DNA of 64,000 bases from an uncultured Schlesneria sp. (lineage in GTDB: Bacteria > Planctomycetota > Planctomycetia > Planctomycetales > Planctomycetaceae), in contig CAIOKO010000040.1 in assembly GCA_903858935.1 (NCBI GenBank), forward strand, positions 121,289 through 185,288. The letters are read 5' to 3'. Shown piece after piece: positions 26,545 through 35,080 of the stretch. Made by a program: the position numbers and the translations under genes. Within the stretch, counting starts at the first letter, position 1; each line of letters starts with the position of its first letter. The notes under the pieces are model-generated. The model did not search any database. It worked only from the letters and a program-made list of their open reading frames with translations, and was not told where the DNA came from.

Positions 26545-27757
26545 CGCCAATCGTCAGAATGGTGAAATCCTGAGCCGGGTGCGATTTGATATACTCAAGC
26601 ACGCTGTCGGTGGTCAGAGCTTCGATTTTTGAACGGACTTCGTCCAGTGTGACGATACGGTTCAAGTAGAACCAGTTGCGGGCCAATGATCCGGCACGCC
26701 CGCCGGTCGATTCCTGAGCCATAATCAGCGAGCTTTTCGCTCGGGCCTTGCAGCGATTGAGTTCCGCCTCTTCGATTCCATCACCAAGACGGGTCAGTTC
26801 TTTCAGCAGGACATCGAGCGTTTCTTGCGCGCGTTCGGTGGTTGTTCCGGCATAACAGAGAACTTGTCCCTGATCTTTCAGTGAATTCAATGTCGCATAA
26901 ACCGAATAGCAGAGTCCTCGTTTTTCGCGGACTTCCGTAAACAGACGGCAGCTCATGCCACCACTCAGAACATTGACGGCAGCCCACGCGTGATAGTAAT
27001 TCTCGGCACCGTACGCGACTGCCGGATAGGCAACGCCGATGTGCGTCTGGGTCGACTCGTGATCAATGTGATCGCGATGGGCACCTCGGTCACCGGTTTT
27101 CAATTTAATCTCGTTTGTGCCCGTCCAGTCGTGATAGGTCTCTTCCAGCACGGGCAGAATCTCTTCCAACGTCACATTTCCAGCGATTCCCAGAATTGCG
27201 CCCTTGGGCCGAACGCATCGCTGAAATTGCGTTCGAATGGAATCTGGAGTAATCCGTTCCAGGTCTGCCAACGTCCCTTCGGCAGGCTGCCCCCAGGGTG
27301 TCGGAAAACAGCGACGGATCAGTTCAAACATCACTTTCTGGCGCGGGTCGTCTTCAATTCCCAGCAGCGACTGTTCGACGCCTGCCATAACCGCTTCGAA
27401 ATCTTCGTCATTAAATTGCGGTCGCTTGATCACGTCACCGTAAAGCTTTAACGCAGCGGGAAGATTGCCGGCAAGGCACGAACCACCAATCGCCAGGTGA
27501 TGAAGCGACGAAGATTCATGCGCCTGAATTCCCAATCGGTCAAAGGCCGAGAGCAGTTCGCGGCTGGACATTGAACCCGCACCACGAGTGATCCAGTCGG
27601 CCAGCGCGTTGGCAATCCCGTTTTGTCCAACAGGATCAAAGGCACTTCCGGCGGGGATTAACAAGGAAAATGCTGCTGATTGAACTGCAGGCATCGTTTC
27701 GACAAGAACCGTCAGCCCATTGCTGAGCGTCGCTTGTTGGATTTGGTGTCCAGTCAT
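26525..27757 (-). CDS. M16 metallopeptidase homologue lacking the zinc site
   Basis: The 410-aa protein has the two-domain M16 layout of the processing-peptidase/PqqL class: LSNGLTVLVETMPAVQSAAF at the start, and in the second half the family's hydrophobic YHAWAAVNVLSGGMSCRLFT followed by EVREKRGLCYSVYA. The catalytic HxxEH, expected at residues 50-54 after GQNGIA, reads NALAD, so both zinc His and the base Glu are absent. It is thus a non-catalytic subunit or substrate-binding partner, as with alpha-MPP or one of the paired bacterial M16 proteins. Such proteins are usually encoded next to an active M16 gene, but none is in this window. It follows glnA by 72 bp. Confidence 0.85.
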   Translation of the reverse strand: MTGHQIQQATLSNGLTVLVETMPAVQSAAFSLLIPAGSAFDPVGQNGIANALADWITRGAGSMSSRELLSAFDRLGIQAHESSSLHHLAIGGSCLAGNLPAALKLYGDVIKRPQFNDEDFEAVMAGVEQSLLGIEDDPRQKVMFELIRRCFPTPWGQPAEGTLADLERITPDSIRTQFQRCVRPKGAILGIAGNVTLEEILPVLEETYHDWTGTNEIKLKTGDRGAHRDHIDHESTQTHIGVAYPAVAYGAENYYHAWAAVNVLSGGMSCRLFTEVREKRGLCYSVYATLNSLKDQGQVLCYAGTTTERAQETLDVLLKELTRLGDGIEEAELNRCKARAKSSLIMAQESTGGRAGSLARNWFYLNRIVTLDEVRSKIEALTTDSVLEYIKSHPAQDFTILTIGEKSLVG

Positions 27758-27829
27758 GAATCCGCTTTATAAATGTCCAGTTTGCTTTGGGGCGCTAAAG
27801 CGAACGCGACAAAAACCACGGCTGAACGC

Positions 27830-29251
27830 TCAAATATCGTAGTACATGGCGAACTCAAACGGGTGGGGCCGTTGTCTCAGGGCGTCGACTTCCTTTTCTG
27901 TCTTGTACCAGATCCAGGTGTCGATGACATCCTCTGTGAACACATCACCACGAAGTAAAAATTCGTGATCCCGTCGCAACGCCGCCAGCGATTCCTCCAG
28001 GGAGGCAGGAGTCTTGGGGACATCCTTAAGTTCTTCCGGGGCCAGATCATAGATATCCTTATCGAGCGGACGGCCTGGATCGATACGTCGCTGAATCCCG
28101 TCAATGGCCGCCATCAACATCGCTGACATCGCCAGATATCCATTCGATGATGAGTCGGGACATCGGAATTCAAATCGCTTGTCTTCGGGAGTGGGAGTGT
28201 GGACGGGGATTCGGATCGCTGCCGATCGGTTGCGGCTGCTATAGGTCAGGTTGATCGGCGCTTCAAAACCCGGAATTAATCGCTTGTAGCTGTTCGTCGT
28301 CGGACAGCAAATCGCCATCAAAGCGGCGGAATGCTTCAGAATTCCGCCGATCGCGTGCATGGCGATATCTGACAATCCAGCGTATCCCGAACCAGCAAAA
28401 AGGTTTGTGCCGTTTTTCCAAAGTGAAAAATGGAGATGCAAACCCGATCCATTATCGTTCCAAAGCGGTTTGGGCATGAATGTTGCCGACTTCCCATGAC
28501 GGGCTGCGACGTTTTTCACAATGTATTTATAGAGCAGCAGGTTGTCGGCCGTATTGACCAGCGACGCATACTTCATATCGATCTCGCACTGCCCACCCGA
28601 CGCAACTTCGTGGTGCTGCGCTTCGACCTCGACGCCACAATCTTGCAGCATCAGCATCATTTCCGTTCGAACACCTTGAAGTGTGTCGGTCGGCGGAACA
28701 GGGAAATATCCTTCTTTGTGCCGAATTTTGTAGCCGTTGTTCCCAGTTGCCTCGCTCCGCCCGCGATTCCACTGACCTTCAATACTGTCGACGTGATAAT
28801 AGGCTTCATGTTCGTTCTGGTCGAAGCGAACGTCGTCGAAAACGAAGAATTCCGCCTCGGGACCAAAGAAGGCGGTGTCAGCCAGCCCCGTCAGCTTCAT
28901 ATAGTTTTCTGCTTTGCGGGCAACATTGCGCGGATCTTTGGCATAATCCTCTCGCGTGATCGGATCCTGAATGTTGCAGGTCATCACTAAGGTTTGAGCC
29001 ATAAACGGATCGACGAAAGCCGTCGAGGCTGCTGGAACAACAAGCATGTCGCTCTCGTTGATCGACTGCCAGCCTCTGATTGAAGAACCGTCAAAACTGA
29101 ACCCGTCTTCAAAGCTCTTTTCCGTGAGGACAGTCACAGGAATCGTGAAATGCTTTTGAGTTCCAGGAAAGTCCATAAAACGAAGGTCTACGGCACGCAG
29201 ATCTTTCTGCCGACACAATGCCAAAACTTCACGCGGGGTCATTACATGCAC
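27830..29251 (-). CDS. glnA: Glutamine synthetase type I
   Basis: The enzyme makes glutamine from glutamate, ammonia and ATP. The 473-aa length matches GSI-beta. Signatures are DGSSIRGWQSINESDM, the metal-site FFGPEAEFFVFD, NDNGSGLHLHFSLW with the active-site His, and the ATP/glutamate region NRSAAIRIP. Tyr401 in DKDIYDLAPEE lies at the adenylylation-loop position, so GlnE-type control is plausible. A GTG at 29251 has GGAG 9 nt upstream, whereas the ATG three codons later (29242) has a poor spacing; I therefore choose GTG. The M16-like gene follows on the same strand. No NtrC-dependent promoter is evident upstream. Confidence 0.95.
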   Translation of the reverse strand: MHVMTPREVLALCRQKDLRAVDLRFMDFPGTQKHFTIPVTVLTEKSFEDGFSFDGSSIRGWQSINESDMLVVPAASTAFVDPFMAQTLVMTCNIQDPITREDYAKDPRNVARKAENYMKLTGLADTAFFGPEAEFFVFDDVRFDQNEHEAYYHVDSIEGQWNRGRSEATGNNGYKIRHKEGYFPVPPTDTLQGVRTEMMLMLQDCGVEVEAQHHEVASGGQCEIDMKYASLVNTADNLLLYKYIVKNVAARHGKSATFMPKPLWNDNGSGLHLHFSLWKNGTNLFAGSGYAGLSDIAMHAIGGILKHSAALMAICCPTTNSYKRLIPGFEAPINLTYSSRNRSAAIRIPVHTPTPEDKRFEFRCPDSSSNGYLAMSAMLMAAIDGIQRRIDPGRPLDKDIYDLAPEELKDVPKTPASLEESLAALRRDHEFLLRGDVFTEDVIDTWIWYKTEKEVDALRQRPHPFEFAMYYDI

Positions 29252-29610
29252 GAAAAAAATCTCCGCAGAGCGTTCGCGGTCGCCTCAAATCAATGTTTAC
29301 ATGTCCACGATATGCAAACCGAATGCCGTCAGGCAAGGTGGGCGGTTTTCGAATAAGCTTTAATTGCCGCGCAATCGGGCAGGTTTTCGGATGCCAGCAA
29401 CCATACGCATATGTGGATGTTGATGCGTTTAGGGTAAGATTGGGAATGATCCCCTTGTGCCACTCAACGCGGCTAACGTTTTTTCCGCACGAAAAATTCG
29501 AGGCGCGGAAAGACGGTAAGCATCAAGCGATCAGCAGGAATTCCCAAGGAACAGATTATCCCAGGTTGTTTAAATCAGCCTGACTTTAAGCCGCAGAGTG
29601 GCGGTCGAGG
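29252..29610. other. Upstream region of glnA, no gene seen
   Basis: The 690-bp gap between glnA and the membrane-protein gene contains no credible coding frame. The first half presumably holds the glnA promoter but no good -35/-10 pair or sigma54 site is evident. GTGCCACT at 29457-29464 and AGTGGCAC at 29926-29933 bracket the second half, hinting at another end-type repeat that contains the element at 29611-29818. Confidence 0.4.
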
Positions 29611-29818
29611 AGAGCCAGGTGCGGTTTCCGCCCCTGGTTATGGCCCTTAACGGTGGCGATCAGCCCCAGCGGGGCGAACGAGTGAATATTTTCGTGAACG
29701 TGCATAGCTCGTTTTCACGAGCGTTCGTTGCCCGACATTCTTTGATCGGTCGCCCCGAATGGGGCTTAAAGAATGTTTCCATGGACTTTTCCAAGGGCGA
29801 AAGTCGCCCCCTGGCTCT
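29611..29818. repeat. 208-bp inverted-repeat element with internal cruciform
   Basis: AGAGCCAGGTGCGGTTTCCG (29611-29630) and the following CCCCTGG face CCAAGGGCGAAAGTCGCCCC plus CTGGCTCT (29791-29818) as an imperfect inverted repeat. Between them ACATTCTTT (29735-29743) pairs perfectly with AAAGAATGT (29768-29776), enclosing a perfect GCCCC/GGGGC hairpin (29752-29765). Another hairpin GCGAACG/CGTTCGTTGC lies to the left. It is non-coding. Similar in style, not in clear sequence, to the element at 22180-22437. Confidence 0.6.
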
Positions 29819-29944
29819 ATTCGGTCGACGCGATGCGGCTAAAAAGAGGAGAACGACCGCTAGACCACGCGACCAACGACGGTATATCGATGCCTGTCGA
29901 TGCTTTATCTCGTCAGTGACCGCCAGTGGCACACAATTAAACTA

Positions 29945-30841
29945 CTAGGCAACTCGTCGGACGCTATTTGCAATCGCGACGAATCCAATTCGACATGATC
30001 GCGACGAATTCGGCATGAGCTCTGATTTGGAAACAACAGACCGTCGAACCGTCAGCCGAACTCCGAACGCAAACACGGCTGCAACCCGAATTTCGAGTCC
30101 GTTGCCATCGAGATCTTCCGTATCGATCGACGGAACGGACGAAAAAGGGGGACAGAACGAAATATGAACCGTGACATCTCGCTGACCGTCCACGAATTCC
30201 ACTCGGACACCCCCTTCGATGATTTCTCCGTCATTCGTTTTTGACCGAGTCAACCAGTGTGTGACATCGTCGGAATGAGCAAAATCCGCTGAATCACACC
30301 GTAGGGTTTCAGAGAATTCGTCCAGGATCGACAAGGGGGTCTGAGAAAACGGAACTGTGGACGCTACTTCACCAGTTTGCGCGTCAGTTTGTTCCGCTGT
30401 TGCTTTATTAGCAGTTTTGGAATGGCCACTGTTGTTGGCCACTTGGTCCGTCGCCGGGATGACTTTTGCAGGAAGTCCGGCAGGCGATGTACGCCAGATC
30501 GCAGCAAATACGATCGGGACAAGCCCCATGATGGCTGACCCGGTACTTTCAAACGGTCGGCTTCTCTCGCTGAGAAAAATTGCCCATAACGCAGCAATCA
30601 TCAACGAGATTGCGGCCGGAATTTGTCCTCGGAACCTCGTATTCGGTTCCACGTCCCCCTGGCGATCATCAACAATCAAAACCGCCGCTGAGCACAACAA
30701 CGAAACCAGAATCAACACCCAGAACGACAATTCAGAAGAAACGTGCGTCCCGGTTAACGGCATCAACATTACGAGAAAGGACCAGATCCCGACCGCCAGT
30801 GGTCGACGTCCGCCTTCAATTTGAGATCCGATCAAACTCAT
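29945..30841 (-). CDS. Membrane protein with soluble C-terminal domain
   Basis: I do not recognise the family. Starting at the ATG at 30841 it has 298 aa. Hydrophobic helices are visible near residues 17-40 (VGIWSFLVMLMPLTGTHV), 42-58 (SFWVLILVSLLCSAAVLIV), 76-92 (PAAISLMIAALWAIFLS) and 103-118 (AIMGLVPIVFAAIW). A polar, Thr/Gln/Asn-rich linker follows to about residue 165, then a soluble domain of about 120 residues, strand rich (GGVRVEFVDGQRDVTVHISF). It is transcribed divergently from the Hsp70-like gene across 181 bp, so they could share regulation. The in-frame extension back to 30997 lies in the promoter gap and is rejected. Confidence 0.65.
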   Translation of the reverse strand: MSLIGSQIEGGRRPLAVGIWSFLVMLMPLTGTHVSSELSFWVLILVSLLCSAAVLIVDDRQGDVEPNTRFRGQIPAAISLMIAALWAIFLSERSRPFESTGSAIMGLVPIVFAAIWRTSPAGLPAKVIPATDQVANNSGHSKTANKATAEQTDAQTGEVASTVPFSQTPLSILDEFSETLRCDSADFAHSDDVTHWLTRSKTNDGEIIEGGVRVEFVDGQRDVTVHISFCPPFSSVPSIDTEDLDGNGLEIRVAAVFAFGVRLTVRRSVVSKSELMPNSSRSCRIGFVAIANSVRRVA

Positions 30842-31022
30842 GTCATCCCTGCCGCCGCAAATGTGTTCATCCGACTTTGACGAACAAGACGACAGTTTAG
30901 TGGAAATAGCGACTTTGCGGCGAGATGAGTCTGGTGATAATAGAGAATGCGAATAGATCTTGTGGTACAACAACTGACTCGAAAAATTCATCGACAAATA
31001 AAAATAGAAGGCTTGACGTTCC

Positions 31023-34000
31023 GTGACTGCAGCAGATCCGTCTCAACCCAGCCGATATGTCGTCGGACTCGATCTCGGGACGACGAACTCCGCGATGGCG
31101 TTCGTGGACACGACCGAAAAAAAACGTCCGATTCACACTTTCCAGGTTCCCCAGGTAGTTGCACCAGGTCTGGTGGAAGCGCGCGAAACCCTGCCATCGT
31201 TCCATTATCAACCGGCCAGCGGGGAATTTCCCTCCGAATCGCTACGCCTTCCGTGGACGGCAGGCGGAAACTACATCGTTGGACATTTTGCTCGCGATCA
31301 TGGGACACTTGTTCCCGGAAGACAGATTTCATCGGCAAAGTCGTGGCTCTGTCATAATGGAGTCGATCGCACAGCAGACCTCTTACCCTGGCAGGGAGCT
31401 GAAGATGTTGACCGACTTTCACCGGTCAGGGTCAGCGCCCGCTATCTCGAACATTTCCGTCACGCCTGGGATGCTCAATTTCCCGAACACCCGCTTGCCG
31501 ATCAGGACTTTGTTCTGACATTACCGGCATCGTTTGACGAAGTTGCTCGAGAACTGACGATCAAAGCAGCGAAAGAGGCGGGATTAAATCGTGTGGTGCT
31601 GATCGAAGAACCGCAAGCCGCATTTTACGCCTGGATCGATAAACATGCCGAGACCTGGGAACAACTTGTCTCACCGGGCCAGAATATTCTGGTTTGCGAT
31701 GTTGGTGGAGGAACAACGGACTTTACCTTGATCCGGGTGAGAAGCGGTGCTGATGGCAAAGTTCAATTCCATCGAGTTGCCGTGGGTGACCACCTGATAC
31801 TCGGCGGTGATAACCTCGATCTCGCGCTGGCGCATCACCTGGAAAACCGTATCAAACCAGGTGGACAACTCGATCCAAGGCAATGGGGCGTTCTCGTTCG
31901 CAGTTGCCGGCTACTGAAGGAAGTCCTGATGGGGGAAAATGCCCCCGACAAATGGACGTTGACAATGCCGGGTAGCGGTTCCAAGCTGATCGGCGGTTCG
32001 ATCCAGATCCAGGTGACTCGCGAGGAAGTCGAATCATTATTAGCCAATGGTTTCTTTCCCGATGTGCCACTCGACACAAAGCTCGATGCATCAAAGTCCG
32101 GGTTTCAAGAGTTTGGCCTTCCGTATGCATCTGATCCGGCCATCACAAAATATCTTGCTTCATTCCTGTCAGCGCACATTGACGTGGCCGCGAACGACGA
32201 ATTGATCTCGGGCTCCGTTCAAACACCGGGCAATCGTTCGGCAAAACCGACCAGCTCGTCAAACAAGTCAGGCTCTTCAGATGATCCGCAACGCGCAAGC
32301 GATCTCGCGATTCGAAACTCAACGTCCGCCGCGAGCGAATTGCCTGCGGCGGCGGTGGCGGCAGTGCTATTCAATGGGGGAGTGTTTGCTTCGCCGGTTT
32401 TTCGAGAACGATTGATCCGAGCTTTGGAACGCTGGTTCCGGATTAGTGATCCGAACTGGTCTCCGATCGTGCTTGATAACGAACGGCTCGACCTCGCTGT
32501 GGCACGAGGTGCTGCTTATTACGGTATGGTTCGGCGCGGTGTCGGGGTCCGCATCAACGCCGGACTGGCACGGTCATATTACATTGGGGTTGAGGGTTCC
32601 GCGTCGGATGTAGAATCTCTGCCGACGCAGGCATCACTTAGTGGCCAGCCCTCAAATTCTGTAAAACCTGAACATTCTGCATTGTGTCTCATTCCTGCCG
32701 GGATTGAGCCTGGGCAAGAGATCGATCTTTCGCGTCATAAACTTCGCCTGCTGGTTTCACAACCGATTGAGTTTCCTCTTTACGTTTCCAGTACCCGTTT
32801 GACGGATCGGCCTGGTGATCTGATCCCGATTGATCCCGAGCAGATCAAATCATTGCCACCGATTCGAACCGTGCTTAAGACCGGCAAGTCGAAAGATGCC
32901 GCCTCGGTGGCCGTGATACTGAAGGCCAAGTTAACAGAAATCGGGACACTCGACCTCTGGTGCAGCGAGGTAGATGGCAAACGTTCATGGAAGCTGCTTT
33001 TCGACGTTCGCTCCGCGACTCAGACCGATGTATCAGCACACGACGCGTCGGGTGAACGCCAGGGGTTATTTGACGATGACGTTATTCAATCAGCCCGGGA
33101 TGTCATCACAAATGCGTTTTCGATACCGACAGCTGAAGCAGCAGTCGGCATCGAAGATTTAAAAAGCCCACAACGCGCGAAAGACTTTCCGACGTCCAAC
33201 CCTTCTCGCGAAGCGCATCAACCGCCTGTGGCAGTCGTTAAAAAACTGGTGGAGGTTTTGACGCTTGATCGGGATGAGTGGCCGACGTCGCTGCTGCGTC
33301 AGTTATGGGAAGCTTTGATCGAATGCGAACCAGGTCGGAGGGTGAGCGCTCAGCACGAAGCCCGATGGCTCAATCTGGTTGGGTACTCATTGAGACCCGG
33401 GTATGGTCTGGCAGTAGATGATTGGCGTTGTAACGAGACCTGGAAACTGCTTCAGACTCATTTAATATTCGCGACCACAGCGTGTCGGGCGGAATGGTAT
33501 ATCCTTTGGCGGCGGATTGCAGGAGGACTGACGGCCGGACAACAACAAGCGTTGTCAGCTCCGTTGATCAGCCAGCTTAGACAAGCCGTCCGACAACCGG
33601 GATCAAAAGGGAAGGGCGTAGAATTTGGAAATAATACACATGAATCTGCAGAACTGATTCGGCTGCTGGGCGCATGCGAACTTTTGCCAATCGCGATGAA
33701 GCGAGAGCTGGGTGATCTGTTGCTGGAAATGCTGGAAAAGCCCAAGTTCGCGGCGCTGCGTCCATCCGGTTATTGGTCACTCGGTCGAGTCGGTGCACGT
33801 CGTCCAGTCTACGGACCATTGAATACGGTCGTTTCACCTGACTTGGCATCGCGATGGTTGACGGGCTTGGCCAAACACGACTTGACCGAACATCTTGTCG
33901 CTTTTGCCGCCATGCAGCTCGCCAGAAAAACGGGTGATCGCTACCGGGATATCGATGAAGCGACACGGGGCCAGATTCTGAAGTCCATGGAACGAGCCGC

Positions 34001-34109
34001 CGTCGCGAGTCACTATCGAGAATTGGTTTCTCAGGTCACCAAACTGGAAACGGAAGACGAATCACTGATCTTAGGTGATTCGCTGCCAAAGGGATTAAGA
34101 ATACTTTAA
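31023..34109 (+). CDS. Large Hsp70-family protein with C-terminal extension (DUF3731-like)
   Basis: The 1028-aa protein has a DnaK-type actin-fold ATPase: phosphate-1 GLDLGTTNSA (15-24), connect segment EEPQAAFYAW, phosphate-2 VCDVGGGTTDFTL (224-236) and adenosine motif FNGGVFASPVFRERLI (near 450-465). A Ser/Asn-rich insert of about 45 residues sits just before the adenosine motif. There is no canonical DnaK peptide-binding domain and no EEVD-type tail; instead a long C-terminal helical region (about 740-1020) like the DUF3731 extension of some bacterial Hsp70 paralogues. It starts with GTG at 31023 after AGAAGG. I see no CIRCE element. It is followed by moaD 22 bp downstream. The client and role are unknown. 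Confidence 0.88.
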   Translation: MTAADPSQPSRYVVGLDLGTTNSAMAFVDTTEKKRPIHTFQVPQVVAPGLVEARETLPSFHYQPASGEFPSESLRLPWTAGGNYIVGHFARDHGTLVPGRQISSAKSWLCHNGVDRTADLLPWQGAEDVDRLSPVRVSARYLEHFRHAWDAQFPEHPLADQDFVLTLPASFDEVARELTIKAAKEAGLNRVVLIEEPQAAFYAWIDKHAETWEQLVSPGQNILVCDVGGGTTDFTLIRVRSGADGKVQFHRVAVGDHLILGGDNLDLALAHHLENRIKPGGQLDPRQWGVLVRSCRLLKEVLMGENAPDKWTLTMPGSGSKLIGGSIQIQVTREEVESLLANGFFPDVPLDTKLDASKSGFQEFGLPYASDPAITKYLASFLSAHIDVAANDELISGSVQTPGNRSAKPTSSSNKSGSSDDPQRASDLAIRNSTSAASELPAAAVAAVLFNGGVFASPVFRERLIRALERWFRISDPNWSPIVLDNERLDLAVARGAAYYGMVRRGVGVRINAGLARSYYIGVEGSASDVESLPTQASLSGQPSNSVKPEHSALCLIPAGIEPGQEIDLSRHKLRLLVSQPIEFPLYVSSTRLTDRPGDLIPIDPEQIKSLPPIRTVLKTGKSKDAASVAVILKAKLTEIGTLDLWCSEVDGKRSWKLLFDVRSATQTDVSAHDASGERQGLFDDDVIQSARDVITNAFSIPTAEAAVGIEDLKSPQRAKDFPTSNPSREAHQPPVAVVKKLVEVLTLDRDEWPTSLLRQLWEALIECEPGRRVSAQHEARWLNLVGYSLRPGYGLAVDDWRCNETWKLLQTHLIFATTACRAEWYILWRRIAGGLTAGQQQALSAPLISQLRQAVRQPGSKGKGVEFGNNTHESAELIRLLGACELLPIAMKRELGDLLLEMLEKPKFAALRPSGYWSLGRVGARRPVYGPLNTVVSPDLASRWLTGLAKHDLTEHLVAFAAMQLARKTGDRYRDIDEATRGQILKSMERAAVASHYRELVSQVTKLETEDESLILGDSLPKGLRIL

Positions 34110-34131
34110 ACCGGGTGAAAATCAGATCGCC

Positions 34132-34374
34132 ATGTTACACATTAAACTTTTTGCGAAAGCTCGCGAGGTGGTTGGAACTCCGGTTGTGGAAATTCCCTGG
34201 TCCGAGGGGCAGACTGTTTTACAGTTGAAACGGGCTCTGGTGGAAAAGCATCCCGGTTTGCAACCGATGATCTCGCGGCTGCTTGTCGCCGTGAATAATG
34301 ACTATGCTGCAGATGATTCTATGATTCAACCAGGGGACGAAGTCGCCTGTTTTCCTCCAGTCAGCGGGGGATAA
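34132..34374 (+). CDS. moaD: Molybdopterin synthase sulfur-carrier subunit MoaD
   Basis: MoaD donates sulfur as a C-terminal thiocarboxylate to precursor Z in molybdenum-cofactor synthesis. The 80-aa length, ubiquitin-like fold pattern (MLHIKLFAKAREVVGTPVVE, LLVAVNNDYAADDSMIQPGD) and the terminal VSGG are diagnostic. It lies between the Hsp70-like gene and moaE on one strand. The moaA, moaC and moeB homologues are not in the window. Confidence 0.93.
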   Translation: MLHIKLFAKAREVVGTPVVEIPWSEGQTVLQLKRALVEKHPGLQPMISRLLVAVNNDYAADDSMIQPGDEVACFPPVSGG

Positions 34375-34476
34375 GGACTTTCTGGTCTTGAATGGTTTGA
34401 CTCCCCTGGCGAAATATCGGTCCCATAAGTCCTGGAACAAGAATTTCCATCAGCCTTCCGAGGAATCGGCCTGAAT

Positions 34477-34887
34477 ATGATCGAAATGACAAATGCACCA
34501 ATTGATTACCATGCCTTGACCGAGTCGGTTCGGTCGTCGCAGTCAGGAGCGGTTGTGCTGTTTCTGGGAACAGTACGGGAAATGACCGAAGGTCGTCGAA
34601 CGGTGGCACTAGAATACGAAGGCTATCCACAAATGGCCGAGGCCAAGCTCGCTGAGCTTGAATCCCAGGCCAGATCGAGATGGCCCATTGATCAAGTCGG
34701 GATCATTCATCGATTAGGCCATCTGGAACTCGGCGACATCAGCGTCGCAATTGCCGTCAGTTGTCCTCACCGAAAGCAGGCCTTTGAAGCAGGCCAGTTC
34801 TTGATCGATGAATTGAAAGTCTCGGTCCCAATCTGGAAAAGGGAGATTTGGGATGACGGTACAACAGAATGGGTTCATCCAAGTTGA
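34477..34887 (+). CDS. moaE: Molybdopterin synthase catalytic subunit MoaE
   Basis: MoaE forms a heterotetramer with MoaD and inserts two sulfurs to make molybdopterin. Signatures are GAVVLFLGTVREMTEGRR, LEYEGYPQMAEAKL, IIHRLGHLELGDISVAIAVS, HRKQAFEAGQFLIDELKVSV, and PIWKREIW holding the catalytic Lys. The 136-aa length is slightly short but complete. A 102-bp gap separates it from moaD, and the order moaD-moaE is usual. The ATG at 34477 may alternatively be the one at 34486. Confidence 0.94.
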   Translation: MIEMTNAPIDYHALTESVRSSQSGAVVLFLGTVREMTEGRRTVALEYEGYPQMAEAKLAELESQARSRWPIDQVGIIHRLGHLELGDISVAIAVSCPHRKQAFEAGQFLIDELKVSVPIWKREIWDDGTTEWVHPS

Positions 34888-35030
34888 ACACACAGTGACT
34901 GGTCAGGTCACGGTAATGAACTAGAGTCCGCGAGAATTGCAGAAATCGGACATGAACGATTTTCTCAACCGTTCGACAGAACTCGCCCCCAACATGAGAT
35001 GGGGGCGATGCCTGTACGGGGCTTTCGATC

Positions 35031-35064
35031 AAAAAAAACGGCATAATCGAATTCGATTATGCCG
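35031..35064 (-). terminator. Strong rho-independent terminator of the aminotransferase gene
   Basis: A perfect palindrome at 35039-35064 (CGGCATAATCGAATTCGATT and on) is followed, reading the minus strand, by eight T residues (the A-run 35031-35038). It lies 17 bp after the stop of the gene at 35081. Confidence 0.9.
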
Positions 35065-35080
35065 CAGGAAAGGACAAATG

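Noticed and set aside
29598..29948. 116-codon plus-strand frame upstream of glnA
   Set aside because: It spans the 29611-29818 inverted repeat and has low-quality composition (many Arg from GC-rich arms).
30842..31022. CIRCE heat-shock operator before the Hsp70-like gene
   Set aside because: No TTAGCACTC-N9-GAGTGCTAA-like inverted repeat is present in the divergent gap.
34984..35008. CGCCCCC/GGGGGCG hairpin as moaE terminator
   Set aside because: There is no T-run in either direction; the strong terminator beside it belongs to the opposite strand.
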